From a virus, in the IMG/VR virus record IMGVR_UViG_3300047490_000097, positions 1 through 24,033 of that record: 24,033 nt of DNA. One strand, written 5' to 3'. The notes beneath the pieces were generated by a model that saw only the letters and a list, made by a program, of their open reading frames with translations, ran no database searches and had not been told where the DNA came from. This document shows positions 6,874 to 14,392 of the stretch, in pieces; within the stretch, counting starts at the first letter, position 1; the number at the start of each line of letters is the position of its first letter. Both the position numbers and the translations under genes were made by a program.

Positions 6874-8880
6874 TTAATTGACGATATTGTAGTTCCAGTA
6901 TTTCTCTTGGCAACACAAAAATGGTTCGCACTCTTGATTTTCTTCTGGGCAGTCACCAACTGGAGAGTCATCGTTGTTCTTGATGTTTGCCATCAACCTT
7001 ACTCGGTCAACTGTAGCCGCACCAGTTAGATTGATTCTGATTTGGAATTCTGATCCTTCTACCGCTGGGATGCCTGCCAAGTCATTGCACTCGCTTGGGT
7101 CTGGCGTGTTAAACTTGTATCGTTTGTAGCGATTACCTCCTCGTTGCGGGAAGCATTCAGTTACTACTGGTGAGCATGGGTCGCACCCGAATGTAGTAGG
7201 GACTTTCAGTTCTGACCAGCAAGGATTGGAGTCCGCTCTGAATTCGGCTGAACTATGGACTTCTCCTTTAATCTCACTCATCCACATTTCTCCACCAGTG
7301 ATCTTTTTGCGTAGGAACTTGTTCGTAGCCCCGCTTCGGTTGAAATCATACCTTCCAGTTGTGAAGAAAGATTCGATCTGCCTAGTTCCATTCGGGCCGT
7401 AGTCGTCTCCTTGTGAGATTGTGAACTCGTATAGTCGGTTCTTGTTGTCTTTGTCGAATGAGAATCCGAATCCCCGCTTTTCGCCTTGGATGAGTGCAGT
7501 CAGGAGTTGAGTTGGTCTGATACCTGTCCATACTCCATTCCAGCGGAATGATAGTTGTGCGTCAGGTGCTGGCGTTGAGGATTGGTCTAGGTCGAGAACA
7601 ACCATCCCACGATGATACCTGTTCAGTCCCTCTACTCCTTCTGCTCGGTAGGTCTGTGGCGCAACTGTATTGATGAGGTAGTTGTTGAAAAAGATAGTCG
7701 AAGCGAATTGCTTCATCCACGGAGTATCATTTGATACCCACTTGTTCACATCTCTGGATAGCTTACGGAGCGAGAAGTATCTATTGAACTCGGATTGGGT
7801 ATTGGAATAGAACGCCCAACCATCGTGTGATCTGAACCAAAGTTCGGAGTTTACCAATGCAAGATTAGGGCTGGTGCATCCGCGCCCAAGGAGTGAGATT
7901 CGCTGGATGTTTGATGTGTTCCATTGTGACCTTGGTAGAGAGACATCCATTGAGAATGCTCCGTTCCCAGTAAGGACTACTAGCTGACCTTGGCCGCGAA
8001 GGTTGTATCCAAGCTCTGGCATGACCTTCATCCCTGTGATGTTTCCCATCATGGCTGGAGTCGAGAACGCCCCACCTTCTGCCCAGTATCCAATCTCCGT
8101 GAAGTTCTCGGTATTTTTGGTGTCGGTAAACCCACCGCCATAGATGATGTCAGATGCGTAAATTTGATTGAATCTATCAGAAACAAATACCCGCCCGAAG
8201 GCATACTCCATGATTGTTCCAATCGGCATCTTTGCCAAGTATGGATTCAGTCGGTAGGCGGGTAGCTTAACTGTTCCTGTCCCTGTTCCTCTTTGAGTAT
8301 CTGTGATGACTGCTGTGAACTTAACTCCAATCGTATTGGATGGCGCACCTATCAGAGTAAAGTTTGTAGTTCCAACCGATACAATCTCGCAGTAGTCTCC
8401 GTTTTGGATTTCGTTTGCCGTTAGTGTTCCTAATACTCCATCCCATGCGATTGCATTCTGGTAGCCATTTTGGATATACGCTCTATCTTCGGCTTGCACG
8501 AACCATGTGTGCATCATGCCCGGATCGTTTCCTTCGATGATCTTGTAGGCGAATGCGCGGTTGTTTACGATCTTCAGAAAGTAGATAATCCCAGATACCG
8601 ATAGCAGGATTCCATCGTTCGTTCTGTAGTTAGTAGCCCGATATGGATACGCGCCTTGGAAGTTACCACCAAGAATATCGTTTACGATAGTCTCGGCTTC
8701 TCCATCTCCAGCGATAATCGGTATGTTCCGAATGCTTGGCCTTGTCCGGTTAATGCCGCCTCGGAATGTCCTATTAACCGACTCTGATACTACAGACTCC
8801 GGTAAATACGATGGATGAGTATCTGCGTCTTGCGCTACGATACTTGTGAACCCATCAAAGACTGATCCTTCTGCTGGCAT
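6874..8880 (-). CDS. Tail nozzle-like protein (T7 gp12 / tubular B role), beta-propeller type
   Basis: This is a 668-aa protein from ATG 8880. An in-frame TTG at 8910 would add 10 residues and overlap the upstream gene; I prefer the ATG. It begins with FTSIVAQDADTHPSYLPES...VNRTFRGGINRTRPSI, then blade-like repeats such as ILLSVSGIIYFLKI, FVQAEDRAYIQNG, AIAWDG, and IGTIMEYAFGRVFVSD. This pattern is found in podovirus tail proteins that form the nozzle or stabiliser. A module of about 45 residues (about 159-203, YCEIVSVGTTNFTLIGA to GTGTGTV) interrupts the usual AIWDG to P-x-GT-x-M-Y spacing. The C-terminus is Cys-rich (DCPEENQECEPFLCCQEK). It follows the 104-aa gene by 17 nt. Confidence 0.75.
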   Translation of the reverse strand: MPAEGSVFDGFTSIVAQDADTHPSYLPESVVSESVNRTFRGGINRTRPSIRNIPIIAGDGEAETIVNDILGGNFQGAYPYRATNYRTNDGILLSVSGIIYFLKIVNNRAFAYKIIEGNDPGMMHTWFVQAEDRAYIQNGYQNAIAWDGVLGTLTANEIQNGDYCEIVSVGTTNFTLIGAPSNTIGVKFTAVITDTQRGTGTGTVKLPAYRLNPYLAKMPIGTIMEYAFGRVFVSDRFNQIYASDIIYGGGFTDTKNTENFTEIGYWAEGGAFSTPAMMGNITGMKVMPELGYNLRGQGQLVVLTGNGAFSMDVSLPRSQWNTSNIQRISLLGRGCTSPNLALVNSELWFRSHDGWAFYSNTQSEFNRYFSLRKLSRDVNKWVSNDTPWMKQFASTIFFNNYLINTVAPQTYRAEGVEGLNRYHRGMVVLDLDQSSTPAPDAQLSFRWNGVWTGIRPTQLLTALIQGEKRGFGFSFDKDNKNRLYEFTISQGDDYGPNGTRQIESFFTTGRYDFNRSGATNKFLRKKITGGEMWMSEIKGEVHSSAEFRADSNPCWSELKVPTTFGCDPCSPVVTECFPQRGGNRYKRYKFNTPDPSECNDLAGIPAVEGSEFQIRINLTGAATVDRVRLMANIKNNDDSPVGDCPEENQECEPFLCCQEKYWNYNIVN
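8272..8406 (-). other. Inserted GTT-x-F-x-x-IGA beta module inside nozzle gene
   Basis: This stretch encodes NGDYCEIVSVGTTNFTLIGA followed by a segment ending GTGTGTV. The same pattern (Y-x-I-x-S-x-GTT, then IAG/IGA, FTA, GNGAA/GTGT) occurs in the N-terminus of tailspike 1 at about 12576-12713. It is a small exchangeable beta module known from many phage fibre proteins. The boundary positions are approximate. Confidence 0.5.
8676..8689. repeat. Degenerate dispersed palindrome (intragenic)
   Basis: TATCGTTTACGATA has 5-bp arms and the same centre as the copy before the portal gene, but its flanks (A and G) break the outer pair. It lies in the nozzle coding sequence (I-V-N-D-I), so it may be coincidental. 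Confidence 0.4.
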
Positions 8881-8897
8881 TAAACTTGAGCGTGATT

Positions 8898-9212
8898 CTA
8901 TACCTCCCAAGGAAGAGGCACTGTTTCTTGTTTAGATTGAGATTCTATTGTTTTTTGTGCAACTCGCTTTTCAAACTTGTCTACATTACTGTATTCTTTT
9001 TCAACTAAATGATCTAGCGCATCTTTTACCCAATTTATTACTTGTTCTTCTGTAATATTTTTAAGTTCTGCAAATGATTTTGAATTTGCTGGCAATAGAT
9101 TTGTATCACTTTCAATTGTCGAATTTCCATCTGAAACTGAAAATGACACATTTACAATTTCTCCAACAAGTATATCGTTTTTAACTTTGATTGATTTTAT
9201 TTTCCAGTTCAT
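8898..9212 (-). CDS. Small tail-associated protein, DUF7936-like (104 aa)
   Basis: The protein begins MNWKIKSIKVKNDILVGEIV and ends with ITEEQVINWVKDAL...KFEKRVAQKTIESQS...PLPWEV. A beta N-terminal half followed by a helix with Glu-x-x-Val-x-x-Trp-Val-Lys and a terminal Pro-Trp fits the small phage protein family I know as DUF7936, found beside tail genes of podoviruses and cyanophages; the function is unknown. The ATG at 9212 is preceded by AGACTAT with no Shine-Dalgarno. It lies between tailspike 2 (7-nt gap) and the nozzle gene, which supports a role in tail or spike assembly. The family assignment is from memory of the pattern and should be treated as tentative. Confidence 0.6.
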   Translation of the reverse strand: MNWKIKSIKVKNDILVGEIVNVSFSVSDGNSTIESDTNLLPANSKSFAELKNITEEQVINWVKDALDHLVEKEYSNVDKFEKRVAQKTIESQSKQETVPLPWEV

Positions 9213-9219
9213 ATAGTCT

Positions 9220-10794
9220 TTAGCTTACTACTGCCAGTTTTCTAGGATTCCCTGAATCATCTAAAATATATATAAATCCAGATAATGTTTCAGTTGTAAT
9301 TGCATTGTGATTTCCAAATTGAATTGATCCGCTTCCTTTTGCTTGGAGTTTAAGATTAATATTAGCATCCAATCCTCTTGATCTTATTTCTGGAGAAAGA
9401 CCTGTAGATTTTCCAATCAGTTCAAGTCCATTTGCTTTCCCATATACATTCAATACTTCACCTTTTGAGTATACATTTGAATTATTTGTTCCTAAATCTA
9501 ATATTTCGTTTGTAACTCCTTCAAATGTATTATTTATGAATGTGCAGTTTTGAGATAGAGCGTCAGCTTTATTTGCTGTAATTGTTAGTTTAAAGATATT
9601 TGAATCTGATTTGATTCTATTCCCTTGATTTATTGAAACTCCAATATTTGATGTTGGATACCCAATTGCATTAAAGATATTTTGAGAAATAATTATATCC
9701 TCATTATATGTTCCTCCAATATCAATTCCAATCCATCCTGTTTTTGGCCCAGTTGTTCCTATTCCTGCATAGATAAGATTTCCAGAAATAAATGATTGGA
9801 GTCCATCTATTATTCTAATTCCACACTCATTTGTGTTGATATGTGAATTTGTAACGAACAACAGCGGCTCCGATCCAGCCGAAGGCCCGTGGTCTTTTAG
9901 GATTCCTACAATACAATTAACACAAGTGCATGACTCGATATTAACTCCCTCTCCTTCTCCTTCTATTATCCAGCCATTCTGACTTGAGAATGCTTGGCAA
10001 TCTTTGAAGATATTAGTAAAAGACGAACCAGAAATCTTAAAGCAATATTGTGAACTTGTTTGATTTAGATCAACCATTACGGAGTTAATTGACGCATTGC
10101 TTGTTCCGTTTAGTGATATGCCACCATACCAATAACTTCCTCCTGCTCCATATATGTTTACATTTTCAATGTATGTCCAGCAATGAATTATTGGCCCGGC
10201 TCCGCTAATGCTGATTGCTGGACTTGTTGTAGATACATTTGATTTAGATATTTTTATATTTGATATAAAAGATGAATCTTCAATATCTGGAGAGGTTATA
10301 GTTATTTCAATCCCAGCAGATGCTCCTATAAAATTTAATATGGTAGAAGTTTGATTTTCTCCTTGGATAGATACTGGTTTATTTGAAACCAATATTTTAC
10401 TTGCAATATTATATGTTCCATTTGGAAAGAAAATAGATTGACCTGACGCAATGGCGTTTTGAACTGCCGCCGTATCATCAGCAACGCCATCTCCTATTGC
10501 CCCAAAGTCTTTAACATTTACTAGGTCTGAAAACCTTGTTACTAGGTTTCGTTGGGCAGTAGTTCCGGTAGCCGTGAATGGTGTATTCTCGTCAAATAAA
10601 GTTCCAACTTCAGCTTTCCATTTAAGTCCATTATCCCATGTTAGGGTAGATGGAGTAGATGGTGATGCCAATGTCTTCTGGCAAGCAGCAGAATCTTCTA
10701 CTACCAATCGTTTTCCATTGGCAGTTGTTTCGAGTGGTTCACACAACAACGGAAACTCCGTGTCGCATGGTGGGCATGGTGTGCAGTAGCTCAT
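9220..10794 (-). CDS. Tailspike 2, pectate-lyase-like beta helix (524 aa)
   Basis: The N-terminus is Cys-rich (MSYCTPCPPCDTEFPLLCEP, with further Cys), probably the virion anchor. At residues 92-112 lies VNVKDFGA-I-GDGVADDTAA, the cap motif of the pectate lyase superfamily domain used in tailspikes. Then a long series of short beta rungs with many Asn, Ser, Gly and Ile runs to about residue 450 (right-handed beta helix). The C-terminal part (INLKLQAKGSGSIQFGNHN to SGNPRKLAVVS) resembles a trimerisation or tip region. Such spikes bind and often cleave host surface polysaccharide; the substrate cannot be predicted. The gene is A/T-rich compared with the capsid gene, in line with exchange of host-range genes. 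It starts 4 nt after the 89-aa gene. Confidence 0.85.
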   Translation of the reverse strand: MSYCTPCPPCDTEFPLLCEPLETTANGKRLVVEDSAACQKTLASPSTPSTLTWDNGLKWKAEVGTLFDENTPFTATGTTAQRNLVTRFSDLVNVKDFGAIGDGVADDTAAVQNAIASGQSIFFPNGTYNIASKILVSNKPVSIQGENQTSTILNFIGASAGIEITITSPDIEDSSFISNIKISKSNVSTTSPAISISGAGPIIHCWTYIENVNIYGAGGSYWYGGISLNGTSNASINSVMVDLNQTSSQYCFKISGSSFTNIFKDCQAFSSQNGWIIEGEGEGVNIESCTCVNCIVGILKDHGPSAGSEPLLFVTNSHINTNECGIRIIDGLQSFISGNLIYAGIGTTGPKTGWIGIDIGGTYNEDIIISQNIFNAIGYPTSNIGVSINQGNRIKSDSNIFKLTITANKADALSQNCTFINNTFEGVTNEILDLGTNNSNVYSKGEVLNVYGKANGLELIGKSTGLSPEIRSRGLDANINLKLQAKGSGSIQFGNHNAITTETLSGFIYILDDSGNPRKLAVVS

Positions 10795-10798
10795 GGTA

Positions 10799-11068
10799 TT
10801 AGCAATCTACTGCATCAGCAAACTCTGGCAAGGTTTTAAGGTATTCGTATCCTTGGGCAATTGCATTCTTTGAATTGTCTGATACAGAAGAATCAAAGAT
10901 AAATGTATCAATGCTAATTGGAAGTTCTGTTCCATCTTTGTAAAAATGAACTTTTCCTATCGCTTTCTTTTTAGAAAAAAGAACTTCAGCTACTTTAATA
11001 TAAGCGTTTTTGATTTCAGTATCTTCACCAAAATTATTTTTTAATTTTATTGTTTTTTGTAATGCCAT
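10799..11068 (-). CDS. Small hypothetical protein between the two tailspikes (89 aa)
   Basis: The 89-aa product begins MALQKTIKLKNNFGEDTEIK with alternating residues that suggest a beta-rich fold (NAYIKVAEVLF, IGKVHFYKDG, ISIDTFIFD). It ends with a short helix (AIAQGYEYLKTL). Small proteins of this look (MALxKTIxxxNNFG...) are common in phage tail regions; none has a role I can name. The leader is CTAAATAATATG, SD-less. Its place between two tailspikes suggests it helps attach or fold them, which is inference from position only. Confidence 0.6.
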   Translation of the reverse strand: MALQKTIKLKNNFGEDTEIKNAYIKVAEVLFSKKKAIGKVHFYKDGTELPISIDTFIFDSSVSDNSKNAIAQGYEYLKTLPEFADAVDC

Positions 11069-11090
11069 ATTATTTAGATGTTAAATGTTA

Positions 11091-12800
11091 TTATGTCCTT
11101 GAAATTTCAATCCATTGAGAACCTGCCCTCATAAGTGAAAGAGTTTTACCCGCAGGCATTGCATAAGTAGATGTTGATAAAAGCATCGACCCTGATCCTA
11201 TTATTGTGCTATTTGAATCTCCAGCGAAAATTGTGATAACTTGACCATCATATCCATTCAAGAAATCTGTTACATTTGTGGGAGATGATTGCGTAAGATA
11301 GATTGCTCTTTTTAAAGTAAATCCAAATTGACCAGAATTTATTGATGGAGTTGCGCCACTTAATGGTAGCATTCCAGTTGATCCAGCAAAATTTCCTTCT
11401 ACAACATTATTAAATGAACCATCATATACAAGAATTGAGACATTCATTCCACTATTATTCTGGACTTTATTTTCAGAACAAAGATTTAACATGAATATTC
11501 CATACCTAATATTTGTTCCGTATGTTGATTGTTGTCCAATAATGTTTGAGCTTACAATAGTTCCAACTGCTGATCCTTCAAGTATAATTCCATCCATTGG
11601 TTCCGCTGAAAATGCTCTTGATACATTGTTACAAGATATAATACCAGAATCATAAGGGCCACTTGTTGTCCCATCAATCTTAATTCCAAATAGATCAGAA
11701 GGGCCATGGGATGCTGAAGGATCATCAACTCCATCAATTCTATTTGTTTGAATTAATGCAGTTCTTGATTTAGCATAAATTCCATATTTATATATTTGGA
11801 AATAATTACTTGTTATTTGAACTAAATCAGTTGGAGCTTCAATCGTTACTCCTCTATAGCAAGCTGTAAAGTTATTTGATTCAATAACTGTTCCACCCGG
11901 AGAACTTGGCCCTGTAGAATATATAGCATCTTCAAATGCGGCAAAATCACAATTATTGATTACTGGGAAAAAAGCATTAAATCCTGTTGCTAAATGTATT
12001 CCTTTTGTTAAAAGCGGTATTCTTGAAGCAAAATAACAATTGTTTGCGCTAAATCTTCCCGCATCTTTCGCATACACACAAGTTGTCCATCCTCCTTGAT
12101 TAACACCCAAGGATATTTCTGGTCTTATTTCAACTCTTAATAGTTTAAGAGTTGTTTCTATAGTTGTTTCAAGGCTTGGATACACAACATTTAATGCTGT
12201 TCCTGCCATTTGAGTTACACTTAATGGATCAGGAAACGCTTTAAGTGATAAATCTTGCATTAAAAATGGCTGGAAATCTGTATTAGTATAGTTGATACCA
12301 TTTTGTCCAACCATTCCAACTCCAGTCCATTTTAGAATAGAAATACCAATTCCTGCTCCAAAAATAGAAATTGGCTTGTTTGAAATATTAAGTGTGCTTG
12401 TAATAATGTAAGTTCCTTTGGGGATAATAACTTCACCTCCACTTGCAGGAACAAAATTAAATGCCGCTTGGATAGCCGCAGTATCATCCGCAACTCCATC
12501 TCCAACTGCACCGAAATCTTTTACATTTACCACATCAGCAAAGCGATTCGCCAATGTCCTTGCTACTGCTGCCGCTCCATTGCCAGAACTTGCTCCATTG
12601 GTTGCTGCTGTAAATAGCGAGCCTACGACATAAGTTTGTCCTGTGGTTCCAGCAATAGTATTCCATTGCCCTTGTGTTGTTGTTCCAAGAGAAGTGATCT
12701 TATATTGCTGTCCTACTTGAAATGATCCTGCGGATACTCCAGTTGATCCAGTAGAAACAATTCCTTCGATTACATTTTGTGTTGCTTTAGTTAGTGGCAT
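11091..12800 (-). CDS. Tailspike 1, pectate-lyase-like beta helix (569 aa)
   Basis: Residues 1-20 (MPLTKATQNVIEGIVSTGST) form a short anchor. Residues 30-75 are a module with YKITSLGTT...TAATNGASSGNGAA, related to the one inserted in the nozzle protein. At residues 91-111 stands VNVKDFGA-V-GDGVADDTAA, the pectate lyase superfamily cap, followed by VIIPKGTY and NISNKPISIFGAG, then beta-helix rungs to about residue 480. The C-terminal part (TDFLNGYDGQVITIFAGDS to GSQWIEISRT) looks like a tip domain often found at the end of phage spikes. Expected role: host glycan binding or degradation. A/T content is high. It follows the 114-aa gene after 2 nt, so the two are probably translated together and may form one spike. 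Confidence 0.85.
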   Translation of the reverse strand: MPLTKATQNVIEGIVSTGSTGVSAGSFQVGQQYKITSLGTTTQGQWNTIAGTTGQTYVVGSLFTAATNGASSGNGAAAVARTLANRFADVVNVKDFGAVGDGVADDTAAIQAAFNFVPASGGEVIIPKGTYIITSTLNISNKPISIFGAGIGISILKWTGVGMVGQNGINYTNTDFQPFLMQDLSLKAFPDPLSVTQMAGTALNVVYPSLETTIETTLKLLRVEIRPEISLGVNQGGWTTCVYAKDAGRFSANNCYFASRIPLLTKGIHLATGFNAFFPVINNCDFAAFEDAIYSTGPSSPGGTVIESNNFTACYRGVTIEAPTDLVQITSNYFQIYKYGIYAKSRTALIQTNRIDGVDDPSASHGPSDLFGIKIDGTTSGPYDSGIISCNNVSRAFSAEPMDGIILEGSAVGTIVSSNIIGQQSTYGTNIRYGIFMLNLCSENKVQNNSGMNVSILVYDGSFNNVVEGNFAGSTGMLPLSGATPSINSGQFGFTLKRAIYLTQSSPTNVTDFLNGYDGQVITIFAGDSNSTIIGSGSMLLSTSTYAMPAGKTLSLMRAGSQWIEISRT

Positions 12801-12802
12801 AT

Positions 12803-13147
12803 TTAATGAGTAGTTATTGTTATTTCAGACCCCGCTGGAACTGGAGTTGACATAATAAGCGTTTTAGGTGCTGTATTGTTTATTGAATAATTTGATGGCT
12901 TTTGATATACTCCATCAATGTGAACAATATATCCTCCACTAACTTGGCTTATGCCAGTTGATATATCAAAAATTGTTTGAGTTCCATCAGAAACATATTC
13001 CCAAGTTTCCGGTTCGGTTGTGGCTTGATTAACAGCTTCAACTGCGATGCGAGCGTAGTAAGCTGCACGATTAGCAATCGAATTCATTGCCGCCTCACTT
13101 GGGCCGCACGGATTGCATTTAGAACTTTGGGAATTTCCGCAACTCAT
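12803..13147 (-). CDS. Tail fibre/spike connector-like protein (114 aa)
   Basis: The N-terminus is Cys-rich (MSCGNSQSSKCNPCGPSEAA), followed by a helix (NRAAYYARIAVEAVNQA). After it comes a beta module of about 65 residues: WEYVSDGTQTIFDIS, then GGYIVHIDGVYQKPSNYSI, then LIMSTPVPAGSEITI. This D-G-x-Q/T-x-x-F ... V-x-x-DGVxQxPxxY ... PxxGxxI pattern is a frequent module in phage tail fibres. The gene is first in the tailspike block and is preceded by a palindrome copy ending 5 nt before its ATG. Cys-rich N-termini here and in tailspike 2 suggest a shared docking site. Likely an adaptor or short fibre; the exact role is unknown. Confidence 0.65.
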   Translation of the reverse strand: MSCGNSQSSKCNPCGPSEAAMNSIANRAAYYARIAVEAVNQATTEPETWEYVSDGTQTIFDISTGISQVSGGYIVHIDGVYQKPSNYSINNTAPKTLIMSTPVPAGSEITITTH

Positions 13148-13152
13148 AGTTT

Positions 13153-13168
13153 TTATCGGTAACGATAG
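13153..13168. repeat. Dispersed palindrome copy 3 (before 114-aa tail gene)
   Basis: TTATCGGTAACGATAG matches the consensus at 11 of 12 arm positions. It ends 5 nt before the ATG at 13147 and begins 12 nt after the endolysin stop at 13181. A TTGACA hexamer (13179-13184, minus strand) overlaps that stop codon, 10 nt upstream of the palindrome, but I see no convincing -10 box at the right distance. Confidence 0.75.
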
Positions 13169-13180
13169 TTAAGGTTTCTG

Positions 13181-13726
13181 TCAAGATGTTTGTTCCACCA
13201 ATAGATATGGAATCGTTTTTTGGTTGTATCGGTTCATCTCCGAATAAACGAGGTTGATGAATCCATCCCATTGCGGCGGGTAGATCGTCTGGCAACCTAA
13301 TGAACTTGTATTGTTGTAACTTCCTTTATGGATGTTTATCGCAGTCCCCATCGAATCACCTTCACCATCTCGCGTAACAGGGAGTTGTTCTTTTGCGTTA
13401 GCAGGTCGCAACGCTGGGTAGCCGCCTCCGGGTTTACTGATACCATGATTCCCCTTACGATACCTGTGAACGCCCGTTTTAAGAACCGCAATACCTTTTC
13501 GATATACAGATGGATCAGTATTTGCATTGAATGTAGCATGGACTGAAGGTGATAAAAGAATAATCGCGTCATCATACAAATTTCGGTCATTCTTTCCTTT
13601 TACACCCATCGAGTCTGCATAGTACCCCCTTATTCCTACCAAAGCAACGCGATCCTCAATCCCTGCACGGATAACCATAGCAAGGGTCTTCTCTTTCGCT
13701 TGTTGCGGTCTGGAATTCGGAACCAT
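13181..13726 (-). CDS. Putative endolysin, L,D-transpeptidase/YkuD-like motif (181 aa)
   Basis: The C-terminal third contains AINIH133KGSYNN-TSS142LG144C145QT, then YPPQWDGFINLV. His...Gly followed by Ser-x-Gly-Cys is the catalytic pattern of L,D-transpeptidase (YkuD-type) folds and related peptidoglycan peptidases. The N-terminal part (GIEDRVALVGIRGYY) has no recognised domain or signal peptide. It is the last gene of a cassette of small membrane proteins and starts 2 nt after the stop of a holin-like gene, which supports a cell-wall lytic role. The downstream SLGCQT/QWDGF variant differs from the common SHGCIR form, so another peptidoglycan-related activity is possible. The lytic function is inferred; the bond cut is not known. 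Confidence 0.6.
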   Translation of the reverse strand: MVPNSRPQQAKEKTLAMVIRAGIEDRVALVGIRGYYADSMGVKGKNDRNLYDDAIILLSPSVHATFNANTDPSVYRKGIAVLKTGVHRYRKGNHGISKPGGGYPALRPANAKEQLPVTRDGEGDSMGTAINIHKGSYNNTSSLGCQTIYPPQWDGFINLVYSEMNRYNQKTIPYLLVEQTS

Positions 13727-13728
13727 GA

Positions 13729-13899
13729 TTAGCCTTTACGGATTACATTGATGAGTCCGACAAGTCCGAGTCCTGCGACAAGAATAGCTTCTTGGAGTTC
13801 TGGTTCGATCTTCACTCCAACTGCCGTAGCAATCAGAATCAATCCGCGCCATGTGCTGTTTTCACTCAAGCGTTGAAGTAATATATTTACGATTTTCAT
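13729..13899 (-). CDS. Small holin-like membrane protein (56 aa)
   Basis: A 57-codon frame from ATG 13899, overlapping the lipoprotein stop (ATGA), to TAA 13729. It starts MKIVNILLQRLSENSTWRGL; residues 19-31 (GLILIATAVGVKI) and 38-52 (AILVAGLGLVGLINV) are hydrophobic, and it ends with a basic IRKG tail. Short proteins with the pattern S-E-x-S-T-W-x-G-L, a hydrophobic stretch, then E...A-G-L-x-L-V-G-L are widespread in phage lysis cassettes and usually called holins. It is followed 2 nt later by the endolysin gene, the classical holin-endolysin order. A second membrane protein upstream (14051-14227) could be the holin instead, with this one an antiholin. Confidence 0.7.
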   Translation of the reverse strand: MKIVNILLQRLSENSTWRGLILIATAVGVKIEPELQEAILVAGLGLVGLINVIRKG

Positions 13900-14054
13900 T
13901 TCTTTGTTCCTTTTGGTTCGGGAAGTTCATATGTAAAACTTCCGTATTGTGTCTGTAGGGAAATTCCAAGTGTCTCGCACCCTGTCAAAAATGCCATTGC
14001 GAGAAATGCAAGCGAGATGATAACTAATCCAAGTGCGATTTGTTTAGGGTTCAT
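13896..14054 (-). CDS. Small lipoprotein, putative outer-membrane spanin subunit (52 aa)
   Basis: A 53-codon frame from ATG 14054, in ATGA overlap with the upstream gene, to TGA 13896. The sequence MNPKQIALGLVIISLAFLAM continues AFLTGCETLG: a short basic n-region, a hydrophobic core and a lipobox L-T-G-C (Cys26), so it should be lipidated. The mature part is only about 27 residues (CETLGISLQTQYGSFTYELP, then PEPKGTKK), a size like Rz1-type outer-membrane spanin subunits. It lacks the strong Pro-richness of lambda Rz1. Position inside a lysis cassette supports a spanin-like role, which would imply a host with two membranes. No clear inner-membrane coiled-coil partner is visible. Confidence 0.65.
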   Translation of the reverse strand: MNPKQIALGLVIISLAFLAMAFLTGCETLGISLQTQYGSFTYELPEPKGTKK

Positions 14055-14227
14055 TGTTTGCGGATTTTGTTGAACATATACACTGCCGTAAGAATACCTG
14101 CAATAAGAGAAACAAACAATCCGCTCACACGCAATCCAGTTTCGATGTGCGGCATCATGGAAACCATAAACCCCGTGAAACTTGTGGTGGTTCCCAAAAT
14201 GCCTGTGATTGTCGTATTATCGTTCAT
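14051..14227 (-). CDS. Small membrane protein, possible holin (58 aa)
   Basis: A 59-codon frame from ATG 14227 to TGA 14051. The sequence begins MNDNTTITGILGTTTSFTGF; residues 8-25 are weakly hydrophobic and residues 34-52 (VSGLFVSLIAGILTAVYMF) form a clear membrane segment, followed by a basic end (NKIRKQ). Its start overlaps the end of the 57-aa gene by 11 nt, and its stop overlaps the lipoprotein start (ATGA), so the set is translationally coupled. Size, one or two membrane helices and a positive C-terminus fit a holin or antiholin. The start region contains a half-site of the palindrome (ACGATAAT on the minus strand), possibly by chance. Confidence 0.65.
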   Translation of the reverse strand: MNDNTTITGILGTTTSFTGFMVSMMPHIETGLRVSGLFVSLIAGILTAVYMFNKIRKQ

Positions 14228-14390
14228 CTTCTTGTGGTTTGTATTTGATTTTTGAAAAGTCTACTTCGTTTCGTTTAACTGCGTATGTTCCTTCTGGCAA
14301 AGGCCAAGTTTCCGTATTGCCGTCCCAACGGATGACCATCTCGATCCAGTTTCCTTCTTTGTTAATAATTGCCCAGTCGTCGATTTCCAT
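14217..14390 (-). CDS. Small hypothetical protein after the fibre gene (57 aa)
   Basis: The most likely start is ATG 14390, 2 nt after the fibre stop; an upstream in-frame ATG at 14501 would overlap the fibre gene by more than 100 nt and encode an unlikely MWWWRRR stretch. The product (MEIDDWAIINKEGNWIEMVI to KPQEDER) is acidic, contains four Trp, and has a beta pattern (WIEMVIRWDG, ETWPLPEGTYAV). Small fibre-adjacent proteins with N-x-V-x-W-D-G and W-x-x-P-x-G motifs occur in many phages. It may be a fibre chaperone or a minor tip protein. It overlaps the next small membrane gene by 11 nt. Confidence 0.55.
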   Translation of the reverse strand: MEIDDWAIINKEGNWIEMVIRWDGNTETWPLPEGTYAVKRNEVDFSKIKYKPQEDER

Positions 14391-14392
14391 AG

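Noticed and set aside
8711-8719. CGATAATCG mini-palindrome
   Set aside because: Lacks the arm order and spacing of the dispersed element and lies in coding sequence.
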